64,000 nt of DNA. Source: Isochrysis galbana. Taxonomy: Eukaryota > Haptophyta > Isochrysidales > Isochrysidaceae. The translations under genes were made by a program, and so were the position numbers. The number at the start of each line of letters is the position of its first letter. Positions within the stretch are counted from its first letter, which is position 1. The stretch is from NCBI GenBank assembly GCA_018136815.1, contig CM030939.1, positions 5,004,760 through 5,068,759 of the forward strand. The letters run 5' to 3'. This document shows, one piece after another, positions 53,545 to 63,695 of this stretch. The notes under the pieces were generated by a model. That model searched no databases. It was given only the letters and a program-made list of their open reading frames with translations, and was not told the DNA's origin.

Positions 53545-53811
53545 TCAATGAGAAGGCAATGCGAGCAGCCAATGCCCAGGTTGGGATCCTTGTTCCACAT
53601 CCAAATCCACATCGACGACCTCGGCCAGGCCCAAGTGCTCGTGCTCAACGGTGTCGCCCACACGAAACGCCGTCTCCGTCTCGTCGTGCTCGTTCGCTAC
53701 GCGCCGCGGCTCTTGCCTGCCGCGATCAGTGGCGGAGCGCACAATGGACGCGAGCAACTCGTCCACGTCGCTGCTGCTCTCGCTGTCGTCGTAGTCAACG
53801 ATGCGCCGCAT
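53545..53811 (-). CDS. Hypothetical acidic protein, possible first exon
   Basis: ATG at 53811 gives 88 residues: an acidic start (MRRIVDYDDSESSSDVDELL) and FRVGDTVEHEHLGLAEVVDV, reminiscent of small SH3/Tudor-like barrels. The stop follows soon after GHWLLALPSH, so further exons may have been lost to the retroelement downstream. An array of AGTTGCTCG words lies upstream. Confidence 0.35.
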   Translation of the reverse strand: MRRIVDYDDSESSSDVDELLASIVRSATDRGRQEPRRVANEHDETETAFRVGDTVEHEHLGLAEVVDVDLDVEQGSQPGHWLLALPSH

Positions 53812-53887
53812 GTCGGCGACGCGTCGGCGCGGCAGGAGAGGAGGGGTGGGGGTGCTGAGCGAATCGACCTGGCCCTAGGGCCTGACA

Positions 53888-54009
53888 AGAGTTGCTCGCT
53901 CAGTCGCTCAGACCCCCAAAGTTGCTCGCAAAAGTTGCTCGAAATAGGCCCCAAAAGGGGAAAAGTTGCTCGCAGACGAGTTGATCGAAGTTGCTCGGAG
54001 TTGCTCGTT
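53888..54009. promoter_or_regulatory. Cluster of AGTTGCTCG words
   Basis: AGTTGCTCG occurs six times in 120 bp at irregular spacing, plus a GTTGATCG variant, 75-195 bp upstream of the minus-strand ATG at 53811. Irregular spacing fits binding sites better than a tandem repeat. Confidence 0.5.
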
Positions 54010-54412
54010 CATTGTTCATTGCGCCGCGATCGCCGCGCCGCGTGCTGCCGGGCGTCAGCGCGGCGAGAGGGAATGCTGGATGCTGGGAACACTGCAGGGA
54101 ACAGGATAGCGGCACGGGCGTTAGAACCCATGCACTTTTCTTACATGAACATGATGTTTATGTGAATAAGAAGAGGCAGAGGGGAGGGGGGCTTCCCGCA
54201 AGTAGGTGCTCTTCTATCGATCCACCGATGTTTATGTGAATAAGAAGAGCCCTCGCCCTATGTTCAAAGCACAAAGCACCAAAAATTTCAACTCAAGACC
54301 CATGTTGATACACTTCTCGTTTTATTCACCCCACTCTTGTGGGCCACAAGTACCTACAACTCAGTGCCCTGCCTTGGGCCCTCTTTCAACACTTCACTCC
54401 CTCTCCCACTCC

Positions 54413-54484
54413 CTCAAACGAGTGCCCTGCCTCAAACGAGTGCCCTGCCTCAAACGAGTGCCCTGCCTCAAACGAGTGCCTTGC
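54413..54484 (+). repeat. 18-bp tandem repeat x4
   Basis: CTCAAACGAGTGCCCTGC four times in a row, the last with one change (CTTGC). Confidence 0.95.
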
Positions 54485-54599
54485 CTTATGCATACAAGCG
54501 GACGGGGGTGGACATGGGACATGAACATGAAATGTGTGCTGTGTGCTCGTGCATAATGCGTCCACCTCAATAAATACTGGTTCTCCATACACGAGACAC

Positions 54600-55137
54600 G
54601 ATCGTTCGCTCGATAAATACTATTATGTCACGGACTTGTAGCCGCCAGCCGCCAGCGCTGAGTACTTCCAATCTCCCAATAGTAGTAGGGCTCTACGTAC
54701 TTGTCATTTCTGTAGAGTAGAGTAGTAATAAGTCTTCAGGTACTAAGACCGATCGTCCCAGTCGGACGTTTGTCCGTCGAGGGAGTTGAAGCTGGTTGTC
54801 AACCATCCTCTTCTCCCTGCCCTCGCTCTAGCGCAGGCCGCCCTGGCTCTGCGGGGCTGCTTCACGGCCTCCCAAGCCGTGTACACCCATCCTCGCGCAA
54901 CCTGCTCCTCCGCGTGCTTCCCGCTAGCGCGCTCGAGCGAACAGCCGTGCAAGCAACTCAGCTCTTCTCCATAGCCTCTCCTTCCATCTCCGCGCTCTTC
55001 TCCATAGCCTCTTCTCTGTGCCGCAACTCGTCGTACAGTCTGATTTCGTTCTCATACGTCATTTACGCCGCTGAGCGTGTCCGCCTTGCCCTCAAACAAG
55101 GGCTTAGATCCTCAGGCCTCGTTTGAGCTGCAAGCAT
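54600..55137. other. Spacer upstream of glycosyltransferase
   Basis: No confident gene. The minus strand at 55068-54963 holds a 34-codon ATG frame (MTYENEIRLYDELRHREEAM...) that looks helical but ends quickly. Confidence 0.25.
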
Positions 55138-55995
55138 ATGACGCAGGCTCTCGGCAACTCGCCCGCTCACTGCAGTAGTATGGTCGGTGCCGGCTTTGTC
55201 GGCAGCGGTAGTTGGTGCCCGCGCAGCTGCAAAGTGCTGGTGCATTTCTTCTATTCAGATCGAAACGAGCCCGACCGGCTCGTTGTGCCAGTCGAGCTTC
55301 ATCGCTCCCTTGGTGCCATCCGGCGGGGGCTGGGCGCCTCTTGCGCCGTCAACACCACCGTGTGGGCGCGGTCGACGATTTTACAATTTCTGAACGAACG
55401 AGACCCAGAATTGGGGAGGCTTTACTCCAGGATCAGCCCGAAGTTTCCTGCACTGCTGGCCGACATTGCAAGAGTAACGTTAATGCATCGCTTCGGGGGT
55501 ATCTACCACGATGTGTCCTACCGCTTTTCGGACGCCTCATCACTTTGCACTATGCTTTGCGTGTTGCAGCAGTATAGTGCTGTCTTTGAGACGCACCCAC
55601 TCGAGCTCCGAATGAGGAACACGAATATGGCGGCTTCTCAGCCGGGACTCCGCATCTTCGAGGACTGCCTACTTGTCATGAAGCAGAAACTTGCCTCGGC
55701 GATCGCACGCTATGAACGAGGGGAGATGCCCTTAACAGAGTCTGCGAGCACACTCTATGATATCGGCTCGCGCAGCATCATCCAGCTTGTGACGGGCAAC
55801 GGCACCCTGCGTTTACAGCATCATGAAGACTTGATTCACGGCGTCGAGGTGCGGTATCGATCGGAACTGCTTCGTATCATGCGTTGGCCAGGATTGCGCT
55901 GGGACCGGGCATTTAAACAACGGGTCAATATTGCCAACGGCAGCGCCGGAGAGGTTGCGCACTGGTCAAAGTTGCAAGCCGCCCTGTTCGTGTGA
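55138..55995 (+). CDS. DXD-type glycosyltransferase (Gly_transf_sug-like)
   Basis: ATG at 55138 gives 285 residues. The core matches the glycosyltransferase family with a DXD sugar-nucleotide site (OCH1/alpha-1,6-mannosyl or capsular polysaccharide type): KVLVHFFYSDRNEPDRLVV near the start, then LLADIARVTLMHRFGGIYHD followed by VSYRF. The family motif is GGIYxDxD; here it reads GGIYHDVS, so the second Asp is Ser. Such enzymes act in the Golgi on N-glycans or polysaccharides. No obvious signal anchor is in the frame, so an upstream exon may be missing. The substituted DXD leaves activity in doubt. Confidence 0.65.
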   Translation: MTQALGNSPAHCSSMVGAGFVGSGSWCPRSCKVLVHFFYSDRNEPDRLVVPVELHRSLGAIRRGLGASCAVNTTVWARSTILQFLNERDPELGRLYSRISPKFPALLADIARVTLMHRFGGIYHDVSYRFSDASSLCTMLCVLQQYSAVFETHPLELRMRNTNMAASQPGLRIFEDCLLVMKQKLASAIARYERGEMPLTESASTLYDIGSRSIIQLVTGNGTLRLQHHEDLIHGVEVRYRSELLRIMRWPGLRWDRAFKQRVNIANGSAGEVAHWSKLQAALFV

Positions 55996-56010
55996 TGCCA
56001 AGGTGCATGG

Positions 56011-56226
56011 GATACACTCAGGCGGCGCAGTGGGCTGAGGATGAAGTGCATCGCCAGCAGCATCGCGTTTGTCATCTCCCGGCGCTAGCACCACATTGTG
56101 AACACGCGTGGAGGCGCGGATACACTTAGGCGGCGCAGTGGGCTGAGGATGAAGTGCATCGCCAGCATCATCGCATTTGTCATCTCCCGGCGCTAGCGTC
56201 ACATGGTGGACACGCGTGGAGGCGCG
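56011..56226 (+). repeat. 108-bp tandem duplication
   Basis: GATACACTCAGGCGGCGCAG at 56011 recurs as GATACACTTAGGCGGCGCAG at 56119; the two 108-bp units differ at about ten positions. Directly downstream of the glycosyltransferase stop. Confidence 0.9.
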
Positions 56227-56424
56227 GATGTGGGCCAGTGCTCGTGCTCGAGGAGTTGCAATCGATGGCGATGCGTTTAGATGGATTCTTTCCTTTTCCT
56301 TAAAGTCTTTCCGCAGCTGCCTCCCACCCACTGTCAAATGTGAATAGAAAAACAATTTGCAATTTGCAGTTCGCATCGCGTGTTTCACTGTTTTTAGCGC
56401 TAACAATCCAACAACGCAAAATGC

Positions 56425-57080
56425 AAAAACTTAAAAATCTCTTTTAATATTAATGTTCACTTCTCGCACGCCGGGTCCATGGACCTCTATCATACAGCCA
56501 TGCCCGCGCACGCTCCTACTCCTCCCAACCTGCCTGAAGGCGTGCGGCAGCTCCCCTTGTGCATTAATACTACTACTTTACTTAGTTAGGGGAGGTGTGT
56601 AGCCCTGAACCTCAGGATGCTTTTTTACTTAGCTAGGGGGGCTCGGGGTGTGGGGGCGATATTGGCCGTCGAGCGGAGTGCTCTTTTCCCTAGCAGTCTG
56701 ATTCACATCTTCCTGCTCCTGTGCCGCTAGGTGCCCGGCTCATTGTCGTCTTGTTGTTGTATTATGTGTTTATATATTATGTATTATGTGGCATTTTTAG
56801 TTATGCGCATGAGGGCGAGTGATTCCTTCGAGTGTACAAATACCCTATGAGCCCCCTTGGCAAGCGGCCGGTGTTCGTCGTACCCCTTCTCGCGCCGTCC
56901 GCCTTCTCCGTTCCGCGCCCTCCCCCGTCAATTTCACATGCCCGATCTTGATCTTGGCTTCCCCCGTTCTCCCGGTGAGCCCATCCCGGTCTTCCCGGAT
57001 GAATTGTGCGCCGCGCTAGCCGCCTGTGCGCCCTCGCGAGCTGTTTCCAAAGAGGAACCGAGCTTCGCTACGACATAGTA
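56425..57080 (+). mobile_element. LINE-like leader and decayed ORF start
   Basis: CTCTTTTAATATTAATGTTC, then CGTGCGGCAGCTCCCCTTGTGC, GCTAGGGGGGCTCGGGGTG and CTTCCTGCTCCTGTGCCGCTAGG follow the leader order seen at 14563 and 40646. Downstream an ATG near 56847 opens MSPLGKRPVF, possibly a decayed ORF N-terminus. Confidence 0.55.
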
Positions 57081-57100
57081 TGCTTTCTACAAAAATAAAA

Positions 57101-57119
57101 TTACCGGTAAAGTACATGG
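57101..57119 (+). repeat. Target-site duplication, left
   Basis: TTACCGGTAAAGTACATGG, identical to 59534-59552. Confidence 0.8.
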
Positions 57120-59533
57120 CAACTAAGTTTATACTTAGACGCGATGGAGCGCGCCGGCGCGGCTCCCCTCTCCACCGGGCCACCCGCCGAGGGCGCCCCG
57201 CCGATAGACTTGCTTAATCGCACGCAGACCATCGCCGCGACTCACCCTTCTACTCGTCCCCAGCCCTCAGACCCGATGAGACACACCCACTCGCCACCTT
57301 AACTCGCAACGGACAACGCTTAAACCGGTAGCCCGATGGCACAGGAGGAAAAAAAAAAACTTCTTAATATTCTCGGCGCGCGCGCGACTTTGCACGGTAT
57401 CTTCGCAGCCTCGCCCGTTTCCCTTCACTCCCCCTACACCTGCCTTGCGGCTCGTCCCCTCGTGCTCTACCTAGGGGCTGGGTGTCGTGGGTCTCCAGTG
57501 GCAGACGGTGTGTGCCGATTCGCGATGGCCTGTTTCGCGCCTTCCTCCTATGCCATCGGGCTACCGGCTATTGTGTGTTTGCTCCTTGTGCTGGGTGTCG
57601 GCAGCTGTGGTCAGTGTGTCTAGGGCCTACTTTAGGATGGTGGGCGGCTCGCGGCGCGGGGTCGCTTGGTTAGGCTAGTCGCTCTGCTATGTTGAGGGCT
57701 TCCGCTACCAGAGATAGATTCGTGCTCATGACTAGGGCGCCTTTGTTGTTAGTTAAGAAGACAGGGGCGCTGAGGTCGTGTGGAGATTTGATTTTCGGCT
57801 TCCTTCCCAGGGAGGCCTTGCGCGTGCGTGCGGTCAAGAAGTTGTCCGGAGGTTCCCGACCTCTGACGAGGGCCGTGAACCTGCTTAGGACTCTTTCAAT
57901 AACCGGTACGTGGTGGAAGGTGTGATTTTCGAATTCCACTGTGTAGAAGTCTCTTATGATGTATCTCCATGCTATTAGGTAGAGGGCTTTAAGGCTATCC
58001 GGCGTCGGGGAATTCGGGTATGCGAATAGTCTGTCTTTGATTTTTTGAGTCGTCGATCTGTCTTTCGCCGGGGTGTACCCCGCTACGGCTTCTATGGTTT
58101 GAAATATCGGAAGCGTGGACGGGCATCTAGCTAGGTGCGTCGAGTTTTCTCTGTGTTTCCCGCAGAGTCTACATCTTGTGGTGGTCGCCGCTGCGAACCG
58201 GTTTCGCGTACCCAGCCTCCTATGGGTAACGTGCTTGAAGTGCAGGTGTTTGTCTGTGTGTTTTAGTAGGGGGTGGGTATAGAGTTTCGCCACGTGCTTC
58301 CATTCATCGTGCGTTAGGTCTAGCTTGCGGGCCCACGCCTCTCGCGCTGGCTGAGGTTTGTTGCGGGGGCCGTCCCCTTTGAGCTCTCGCGTTATATCCG
58401 ACACGGTGATTTGGTCTAGTTGTGTCTTTTCGTTAAGCGTGTACTCGTCCGCAAGAGGGAATTCGAGGTGTTTCGGGCCTTTTAGTCCATTTTCCCATTT
58501 AGCTGGGGCGTAGTAGTGATCCTCCTCGCCCGGTTTTGCTACCACGGTGGTGTCTGTGGTCTCGCCTAGATAGTTGGTGTTTGTATAAATCCATATGTTA
58601 TTCATTCTAGTTATGTACGTGTCGCTCTCGGAGACTTTGGTCTCTCTAGACACTTCTAGCGGCAATGCTGACGCGCTCGGCGATCCCGTGCTCGGCTCGG
58701 CGGCCTGGTGGAATGAGAGCTCGAAGGTGGCGTCTGAATCTGAGATGGTGTTGTCTTCGTCGGAGTCTTGTCCCTGTGAGGCAGGGATGGGGGTGTCCGT
58801 ACTCAGTGTCGTGCGGGCGCGGGCAGTGAGCGGTGTCATTCGGCTCTGGTCTCTCCCAGGGGGGTCGTACATTTGTGTCTCATGCGTGCTGCGTGCTGAG
58901 TGTGAGGGGGTGCCTCTGGAGAGTGTGTTGTGCGTTGAAGTGGAGTGGATATTGTGCCCATAAGGGCCACCCGGCCTCGGGCCGCGCTGCCGGAGCAGCG
59001 CGGCCCTTGCCAGGGCGAGAGGGGCCTCTGCCATAAGGCATGCCCAATGGAAGGGTGGCTTCATGAGCCTGGCATTGATGGGGTGCTTCCAGCAGCCTGC
59101 TGTCCCCCATGGGGGAGGCCAGCATGGCTGCCATGGGTGGTGTGGCCGGGGCCACGGGCCGTGTGGCGCGACCGGAGTCGCACGCACCTGCTCGGCCTCG
59201 GTGGGCGGACGCGGCCGCTTCGACAGCGGCTGCTCCATGGGCGCTGGTGGGGCGCCCTCGGCGGGGGGCCCGAAGGAGAGGGGAGTCGCGGCGGCGCGCT
59301 CCATCGCGTCTAAGTATAAACTTAGTTGCCGATGGCACAGGAGGAAGTGGAGAAAAACCTATCGGGGATCGGAACACGCCGCCTGCTGCAGGAAACCCCA
59401 CACACCCAGCCCCTAGGTAGCGCACGAGGGACGGGCCGCAAGGCAGGTGGAGGGGGGGCGATGGCAGAGGGCGTGGCTGCATAGTTAAGATGCAGAGTCG
59501 CGCGCGCGGCGAGAATATTAAGAAGTTTTTTTT
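57120..59533 (-). mobile_element. LINE-like composite insertion with inverted leaders
   Basis: Bounded by a 17-19 bp direct repeat. From the right on the minus strand: A-run leader (59533-59326), hairpin, ATG and ORF to 57670, short 3' end, then an oppositely oriented leader (A-run at 57348, to about 57570), then an inverted scrap of the ORF start with its own hairpin and ATG (57120-57330). The two leaders share CTTCTTAATATTCTCG, CCTGCCTTGCGGC and CTACCTAGGGGCTGGGTGT. Hairpins CTAAGT-TTAT-ACTTAG lie at 57123-57138 and (minus) 59325-59310. Confidence 0.7.
57670..59304 (-). CDS. LINE-like protein without RT or endonuclease
   Basis: ATG at 59304, 544 residues. The first 250 residues are Pro/Arg/Thr-rich (MERAAATPLSFGPPAEG), resembling the N-terminal MERAPPP region of the copies at 35305 and 40498. 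The rest aligns with 35332-36325: DDLYTPLKW-like block YYAPAKWENGLKG, HLHFKHVTHRRLGTRNRF, zinc knuckle CRLCGKHRENSTHLARC, IAWRYIIRDFYTVEF, and tail LVAEALNIAERLA. No reverse transcriptase or nuclease domain lies between them, though the frame is open, so either an internal deletion kept the frame or this is a non-autonomous protein-coding derivative. The knuckle likely binds element RNA. Confidence 0.75.
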   Translation of the reverse strand: MERAAATPLSFGPPAEGAPPAPMEQPLSKRPRPPTEAEQVRATPVAPHGPWPRPHHPWQPCWPPPWGTAGCWKHPINARLMKPPFHWACLMAEAPLALARAALLRQRGPRPGGPYGHNIHSTSTHNTLSRGTPSHSARSTHETQMYDPPGRDQSRMTPLTARARTTLSTDTPIPASQGQDSDEDNTISDSDATFELSFHQAAEPSTGSPSASALPLEVSRETKVSESDTYITRMNNIWIYTNTNYLGETTDTTVVAKPGEEDHYYAPAKWENGLKGPKHLEFPLADEYTLNEKTQLDQITVSDITRELKGDGPRNKPQPAREAWARKLDLTHDEWKHVAKLYTHPLLKHTDKHLHFKHVTHRRLGTRNRFAAATTTRCRLCGKHRENSTHLARCPSTLPIFQTIEAVAGYTPAKDRSTTQKIKDRLFAYPNSPTPDSLKALYLIAWRYIIRDFYTVEFENHTFHHVPVIERVLSRFTALVRGREPPDNFLTARTRKASLGRKPKIKSPHDLSAPVFLTNNKGALVMSTNLSLVAEALNIAERLA

Positions 59534-59552
59534 TACCGGTAAAGTACATGGT
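59534..59552 (+). repeat. Target-site duplication, right
   Basis: TTACCGGTAAAGTACATGG; its first two T may belong to the T-run of the element end. Confidence 0.8.
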
Positions 59553-59975
59553 CCACTTTCGACGGAACGCGTCTTGCATATGAGCTGCCAGGCAACACTG
59601 CACATCGATCGTGCTACAACATGCCCGCAACGCCTAGCTAAGGAACTGCCCAATCCGAAGGGCGCTTAGGGGCGCTATTTTTGCACTTCGGCGCGCGCAT
59701 AGTGGCCACCGAGCGAAGCCATTAACGAGATTGCCTGCCTATGAGTTGGCTACGTGTTGTTGTGCATAGTGCATCGCACATTGTCTATGAGGTCCATGTG
59801 AGGAGGAAGTCGCCAGGAAACGGACGACGAGTTCGCTGGGGCACAGCGGTACCCGAGATGCACGTCGAGCGTAGCGCATGGTAGTACGCCATACGTCTCG
59901 GTGCATGTGCCTTGATGTGCCTGACAACTTAGCCACGATGCACTCGAACCAATCCTCGAACCCGAGGCCCTAACT
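59553..59975. other. Spacer
   Basis: No coding signal; likely contains the 3' end of the exostosin-like transcript. Confidence 0.3.
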
Positions 59976-62900
59976 TCACGAGGGTCCCGTTCCGTGCCTC
60001 ATCCCAGGCTCCCTGCCCGCGAGCCTCGTGCGCAACAGTTGCAAAAGGGTGGCGATGGCATCTCTTCCTGTGATTGCCGGGTCGGCGAGAAAACCTCCAA
60101 TCCCTGCGTTATCGAGTGCCGCCGCGAGTGCAGCCACCCGAGCCGTTGGCGTCGCGTCATTACCGTCGTGTATGCTCTGCGTGCGCGGTAAGCAACCCTC
60201 AGACTCGGCGGTCAAGTGTAATCCACCACAGTTGCGCCGCTTCTCTGCTAGGCCGAGCGACGAGAACGTGAAGCGTTCCCACACGCGACGGCCACCCGCC
60301 TGAAGCTCTGCGACTCTGCTCGGCGCAATGGCTCGGAGAATTGGAACGAGATTGCTAACATCGCGGCGCGCGATGCGAATGGCGAACGAAGCGAAATCGA
60401 GCACGTCTTCCCACGGCGCAAGAATCTCATCTTGGACCTACCAAACGCGGGAAATTCGCATATTGGAGCAGACTATGCCGCATAGATACGAATGACACTA
60501 TGACACCACAAGATGCTTGGAGTCACCGGCAAGAGGAAAGCCACTCCCAGCAGAGCTCACTCACCACCACTGGGATGCAGCCAAGCATGAGGGGCGCTTC
60601 AATATGTCCCCAACCATTGCCAGGGAAGACTCCGCAAAAGCGAGCACTGCGCATCTCCTCCAAGTAGGTCGTCGAGTGCCACTCTGACACAACCACGTCG
60701 CCGCACCTATGACACGCGACCGGATAGGCAAACATGAGCATCTCAGCCACCTGCAGGAAAAGATCGGCTGGCGGTGCAGACTCATTAACGACCGGTCATC
60801 GGCAGCATCGTCTGCCTTGATATGACTGCCAAGGAGCTGGGGGGAGGGGGGAATGCGCCTCACTTGGGCACCCCCTCCAGCGCTTTGGCGCTCGTTCGCT
60901 CCGAGCCCGTTTGACAGCCGTATTGGGCGAGCAGTTGCTGTCGGATGCCCATCGAGTAGGCCGGCACGTTTCGAAGGATTTGGCCTCGGAAGTGAAAGAG
61001 CAGCTTCTTCGCTAGCGCCGGTGTGCCAGTAGCAGACGTGAGGTACGGCGAGAGTGCGAGCTGGGAGATCGAGGTAAAGACCGGCATCACAATGTCTTTT
61101 CCGCGCTCGAAGCAATGCCGCGATGCATACATCCGCGGCAGCGAGAGGGGGAAATGCCAGGCCTGGTCGCCGTTTGTCGTGGTGGAGTTGTGCGGGCGCT
61201 CGGTGTATCGTCCCCAGGAGGAGATGAGGATCGAGTTTTGCAGTTCAATCGGCGCCACGCACGATCCTTCGTCGTGAGGGAAGACCCACATGTGGTCCGC
61301 ACCATTGGAAGAATTCCAAAAGGGATGGTTGGTGCGGATCCAATTCAAGGCCGACCGGTAGTGCTCACTGCCTAGGATCGGGGCGCCAACTGGATGCTGC
61401 AAGAGGTGGGGAAGGAATGGGGGCGTGTGTCATGCGCATGGCAGAGCTGGGAGGGACCGCTTTGATGTGGTGATCCATATGCCGAGACAAGCGCCACGGA
61501 CACACGGCTCTGCTCACGCAGCTCCAGCGATGGGCTCCTCCGGTGCTCTCGTCAAGTGAGCTGACGAAGCGTAGATCATACGGGCGCACAGTGAAATGTA
61601 CGATGGCCACGGCCCACGCGCCCGCCGCGTCCGAGCGCACCCTTGTGACATAGAGATTGTGCCTCGGAGTCGGCCTCGTAAAGCGAGAGATGAAACACCC
61701 GCCGTAGACAGGGACAAAGAAGAAGTCGGCGTCGTGGGGGTTGTACGTTCTGTGTGGTGAGGCGAGAAGCCCCTCATGTAAGGCGACTTCAAGCCCAAAG
61801 GCGTAGTTCTCCCAGCGAGTTTTGTTGCCGATGCGGTACCTATGCAAAACAGGTGTCGGAGCCATCAATTAGACTTGGGCGGGCTTGTTTGGTGAAATAC
61901 ACGGGAGACGTGAAGAAAGAGGGTGAGCTCGCTCCCGCGCGCTTCTTCGGGCGGCAGCCCTCTCCCAAGCTGTGAAGTACTGCGCCTGGTCCGCCCACCT
62001 CTTGTACATGCAGTCTTCCGCGTGCATCCTCGTTTCGGCAGTCCATGTGTTGTACTTGGCTGGCAGCTCGTACACATACACTGAAGGCCGGAGTCCATAC
62101 GCAGATGCTCTTAGCGGCCTTTCGATTGGTGAGGTGGTCGGCTTGCCAACCCTGCCATCGCCGCTCCCCGCCGTAACGATAGCGGCGCTCGATCTACGAT
62201 GCGTAAGCCTAGGCCTCGAAGTGGGGATTGAGCAGTCGGAGCCGCTCCATCCCGAGTCGCACACGCACCAACTCCGCACGCACTCGCCATGGCCCGAACA
62301 CTGGTTCAGGCAAACAGAACGGACAATTTGCTCACAACCCGCGCCTGCTCGGCCCTCGAAGCATTGACAGGAGGCCAGAGGGTACCGATTACGTGCGAGC
62401 AACGCCTCGTCCATATCGCAGTATGCGCGGCCACGATCGGCGGGGGAAGCGGGCGCCTTGTCCCACATGCGAGCAAGCTCCGTATCTCCAATGGCGGCCG
62501 CCAAATCGGGCGGGGTGTGATTCGGGTAGGACCAGAGCCTCCAGGGTTCGAGCACCTTGGAAGGGCACGTGAGAGGATGGGCGAGCGAGTCATATGCGAC
62601 GTCAGCATATGGGGAGCTGTGCGGTGACTGGGCAAAACGCACAACTAGACGAGCCGGTGATTGGACAGTGCAGCTGTCTATGTTTAGGGTGGAGGTGTTG
62701 AGATGCTCTCACGACGAGATTACCTGGAAATGCGCCCAGCCAGGATCGCGCCACTCAGTGGCCTTCTCAATCCCGCGCCACTCGCACAAGAAGAGGTGCC
62801 GGTCTGGATACCGAGCGCGTGGGCCGCACGTGCACCGGTTTGACTCGGTGTCACATGTGGCTGCGCACCGCGAGAGCATGTGAGTGTATTCGATCCCGCA

Positions 62901-63695
62901 AAACCTGGCTTTGCAGGTCCCGGCAGGCCGGCCATCGCTCCGCGGGTCGTTGCACATCTGCAAAGGTTCGGTCCCGCGGGCGATTACCGTGGACGGAAGA
63001 CTGCACAAAGCGCGCACACCAATGGATGGCTGCCGTGTTCACGCTTCGCGTAGCAGAGCTGCTCCGGGTTAGCAGAGGGATTGACATGGCCTCACCTGTG
63101 GAAGCGGCTCGTCGCAGGTGGGCCCGCCCCAACCAGTGCGGCACTGGCATCTTCCGGTGTACACGTCCAGCCGCCCCCTGCCTCGCGTGCACCTCGCCTC
63201 GCTCGCCGCTGGCGGCGCGGGCGCGTAGCTAAGTGAGTCACGTGTGAGGTGCGCCAGGTCGACACTCAACAAGGGGCGGAGCGAGGGCGTGAAATGGAGG
63301 AGCTCATCGCTCTCGAGCAACGGCGGCGTTGCCTCCCAGTGAGTCTGCGGCCCCGCGCTCGTCGCGTGGCTCCTCCACTCCCTCCTTTGCCTGCTTTCCC
63401 TCCTCTTCCTCCACCCCTTTGCCGATGCAGAGACTCTTGAAAACGATGAGCCGGCGGCACCGTGCGTGTGCAAGGCGTCCGGCGCGTGGGATGACGGCGG
63501 CGGAGGCAGAGAGCGGCTGAAAGCGCGGGGGAGAGAGAGATAATCTGATCGAGGCGTGGCACGCTGTGAAGCAGCTGAGAAGGAGGAGGAGGAGAACATT
63601 CGGAGTGAAGCCCCATGGTGTACACGAGCGAGGATTGCGCCACACAGCAGCCCGAGCAGCAGGTAGCGAGGCGCAAGGTTGTAGACATCGCCCAT
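59976..63695 (-). CDS. Exostosin-type (GT47) glycosyltransferase with EGF-like modules
   Basis: At least seven exons. Exon 1 63695-63096, exon 2 63029-62724 and exon 3 62627 to about 61899 are frame-consistent; later exons lie near 61841-61640, 61396-60866, 60750-60550 and 60436-59976. MGDVYNLAPRYLLLGLLCGA is a signal anchor for a type II Golgi protein. Two EGF-like modules follow (CTRGRGRLDVYTGRCQCRTG; VCLNQCSGHGECVRSWCVCD with SGWSGSDC). The exostosin domain begins at PSVYVYELPAKYN, then HDADFFFVPVYGG, GADHMWVFPHDEG, LLFHFRGQI, MRSARFCGVFPGNGWGH and IEAPLMLGCIPVVV, the usual nucleotide-sugar-binding end. The family builds heparan sulfate in animals and cell-wall polysaccharide in plants and algae. 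Donor specificity unknown. Confidence 0.85.
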
